From Odontesthes bonariensis (lineage: Eukaryota; Chordata; Actinopteri; Atheriniformes; Atherinopsidae), in assembly GCF_027942865.1 (NCBI RefSeq), contig NC_134528.1:6691586-6755585 (forward strand): a DNA stretch of 64,000 nt. The letters run 5' to 3'. Position numbers and translations under genes: made by a program. Positions 61,127-64,000 of this stretch are shown here, piece by piece; the stretch's first letter is position 1; each line of letters starts with the position of its first letter. Below the pieces are notes generated by a model that saw nothing but the letters and a program-made list of their open reading frames with translations, did no database searches and was not told where the DNA came from.

Positions 61127-64000
61127 TTTGCAATGCTGTTTTTTTGTTTGTCTTTACAGTGTCACAACTTTTTCTGAAAATGATGTAATATAATTGAGAT
61201 GCGTTGTCAGTATAACATATTTATTGTAGTTTCTATTAGTTGCCTTTTCTGACAGCTTGCTTGGTGGGAGCTTGACGAGATGTACAGCTGACAAAGAGGG
61301 TAGAAAATATGAAATTAAAGAAGAATTAAAGAAAGAATTGTTGAATCATTTTGGAAATAAAGAACGACACATTCATAAGCATTTCTGTTCAAAGCACACA
61401 GTGTGACCCAGAGGCAAAGAAGAGCTGATCTAATTAGTTTGCCATCAATAGGAAAAAAACATCAGGTCTTGTTTATGTCTTTGGAGTTTTCACTACAGCC
61501 TCAATGTAGAGCTGCATCCGAGTGGATTTATGAGCCGAAGTACGAGCATCAGAGCATCTACATCTGATTACAGCCCACTGGGCGGATGGGTGTTCCACCA
61601 CACCACCCACGAGGATGTAAAAATCTGGTTTTGTTTTACAGTGGGCTCCCACCCTGACACTTTCAATTAATCAGATCAAGTACATGTGACTGTAGGGGGG
61701 TTGACAGATTAGAGGGCTTAGGCGTGCATTTCTGCCTGCTGATGTGAAGATGATGAATACCTCTTAAAAGACAACACTGCTCAAATGATGGATCCGCTCT
61801 AGTTGAGTGAAATAATCAGACAATCCGATAAGTACCTGCAGATTTTACCACTGAGGCACTTTGCAGATACTACTTCAAGTTTTATTTTTTAATTTAAGCA
61901 TGTCCACACTAATCATTGATTTGTTCATCTTTGAACACTCTGCTGCTACACAACTAATCCATTTCAAAATAAATTGAGCTCTCAACACTGCACTTGAAAA
62001 CCACCATGTCTGTACTGCTTTATCTCTTTTTTTTGTATTCCCCTCGGCCCTATCTGAGTCTTTTCATTGCTCTCTGCCTTTAAATTAGTTTTTGGCACTT
62101 GTAGTTTGTGTCCTTTCTGTCTGATACTGAGCCCTCAACAGGCCCTCCTACAGAGATAAGAAGAGACAAACACTTCACAGACTGCTTATATTTATTTAAA
62201 TCAAAAAGCAAAACTGATGCTAAACGTGCCATCTGCCATACTGGTCCAGTGTGCCTATCTGCAGTATCTCACCCTCCTTTCTGACAATATACACCAAGAG
62301 CCATGTTAGTTTATTAATGGATTTACTTTCTGATATTTCTTTAACTTGTTCTTTTGTCTTTTTGTCTTGCAAAAGAGTACTTTCACCTTGTGACGCTTCC
62401 GGAAATAACTAAAGTGAATTATTCAGCTGGTTACATAATGTTCTAACTCTAAGACTGAAAGGGTTAGGCAGCCAACACATTTTTATGACTGATAGTGAAA
62501 TCGTTACATCGTTTTCTTTGCACTTTTCTACTTCAATTCCTTACTTTTCGATGGCGTTTTCACCAATGAATGGTTAGGATTAGCCGTTAATGTCAATGTC
62601 TATGGGCTTTTGTCCATGGAGCCAGAGATAGCAAAAATTAGCCTGCCAAAGGTGGACTCAAACTCTGCCACCGGCTGGAGAATGGCTGGATAGTTTTCTA
62701 GGTCCACATCAGGCCAGATCCGACTGTCATGTTCCATGGTGGGGAGGATCCAAACACAGACTGACAGAATGGAGGCAGTGAACAGGAGCCAAACTTACTG
62801 TAAACAAACCAAAGAAGCTGCCCGTGGCAGGAAATCAAAGAAAATAAGCTCAAATAAAACTGTGCACAAGTGATACAAACCAACACAAGACTGAATTTCA
62901 TAGGAGAGCTTTGATGCAGATCTATCACTGAAACCAGGCAGCATTTCTACAGAGAGAGCTAACGACAAACTAAGGGCAGGAGTGTTAATAGGCCAAAAGA
63001 ATCCAGATTTACAATGGGAGCTGATAGGAAAGCTTTAATATGAAGGACAAAAATACCTCAAAAATAAAGGACATGAAACAAAACAGAACACCAAACAAGA
63101 ATTTAACCCTAACCAAGAAAACAGTGCAAGTATAAAATTACACTGTTAGCTCTCCGTGTTATAAAATATATGACTTGGAAGTTACAAAAATGTACATGGT
63201 TTTGTCATTATGACACTGGATTTGTGGTGACACTGTGCTGGAAGAGCTCAGGAATTACCCACTGCTTTGTTCAAAAGCCTTAGGCCCAAATGGTTGGGAA
63301 TCACTGACCTACATGTCTGTCAGGTTGTGCTTATTTGTTTTATTTGGTGACACTGAACTATGTGAGCTGTTTTACACAATTGCTAAAATGAGTGGCCAGG
63401 CAAACGGGAGCAACGCCCTCTGATTGCCCCCTCGGTGCCAGCAGGTCACGTCCCACCCAAGCCATTCTGTATTACGCAGCTTAGTGCTCGGGTAGGCAAA
63501 GGGGATTCACAGAGATCCACGGAAAAGCAGCGAACGGGGTGTAGACCTAAAGCAAGAGTCCAATAACCAGGGTTGATGATGCAATGCACTCGAGTCACTC
63601 TGACTTAAATCACAGGAGGAAAAAGATTCTCCTCTGAACTGAACATGTTATTGCTACCAGTTCATAGAAAAGAAAGCGAGAGCGTATTACGTAAACCATC
63701 ATTTTACTTTATAATTAAAAGTGAGTGAAACAAAAGAGATGCACCGATGCCAAATGGCTTGTCATGATAATCACATCTTTGTCTGAACTTCTAATAAAGG
63801 CTCATGAGCACCATCTCTGAGACCACTAGTGTCCAACTTCAAATGGATCTCATTATATTGCACTTATATGGCTTGAATCTAAGCAATTGCCCACAGACTG
63901 TGGCTTGGTCAAAGAGATGGACTGATGGATCGTAGTAAACTGACAAATTGAACTCTGTTTCAAGGCACAACTTTTATGATGATGCAGACCACAGTATAGC

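Larger units (their letters stand above)
58741..64000 (-). other. ttyh2: ttyh2 intron, open at the window edge
   Basis: At least 5.3 kb with no recognisable tweety exon on the minus strand. It carries the composite hAT/SINE element at 60105-60980 and an AT microsatellite. Nothing else in 61130-64000 was identified with confidence; 62700-63110 looks like a degraded dispersed repeat. Confidence 0.55.

Noticed and set aside
1..64000. CRISPR arrays, operons, phage or bacterial genes
   Set aside because: No regular spacer-repeat pattern or prokaryotic gene structure was found; the genes are intron-split vertebrate genes.

Overview
The window is vertebrate nuclear DNA, almost certainly from a ray-finned (teleost) fish. 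The genes are split into short exons by GT-AG introns. The predicted proteins match vertebrate KIF19 and TTYH2, and the introns carry teleost-type hAT and piggyBac-like elements and a tRNA-derived SINE. A percomorph fish is my guess, from repeat families I recognise by memory only.

Three protein-coding genes were reconstructed, all on the minus strand, so transcription runs from high to low coordinates. (1) 58740-47933: the 3' part of ttyh2, a tweety-family membrane protein. Nine coding exons give 290 C-terminal residues; the N-terminal half must lie beyond 64000. (2) 44579-10783: a complete kif19, a kinesin-8 of motile cilia, with 20 coding exons and 1015 residues. It has an intact ATPase core, a 16.5-kb second coding intron and one GC-AG intron. 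(3) 5438-3846: a 390-residue protein in four coding exons that aligns with the DNA-binding and helix-span-helix region of AP-2 transcription factors. It is far from TFAP2A-E and is the most unusual gene here. Exon joins of all three genes were checked by reading frame.

Layout: 1-1840 intergenic, with an hAT fragment carrying a coding exon; 1840-3845 probable 3' UTR of the AP-2-like gene; 3846-7350 AP-2-like gene and its promoter; 7500-9840 intergenic, nothing recognised; 9840-45150 kif19 with UTRs; 45150-46940 intergenic, with a piggyBac-like element and a LINE-tail fragment; 46940-64000 ttyh2. ttyh2 and kif19 have the same order and orientation as in human 17q25, where DNAI2 lies between them; no dnai2 exon was seen here.

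The accessory DNA is mostly non-autonomous DNA transposons in introns. Two hAT elements share the terminal sequence TAGGGCTGRGC; one has an identical 8-bp target-site duplication and the other a 7/8 match. One of them contains a SINE. There is also a MITE with 21-bp terminal inverted repeats, a 240-250 bp direct duplication flanking two ttyh2 exons, and a perfect 17-bp hairpin. No prokaryotic features, CRISPR arrays, rRNA or tRNA genes were found.
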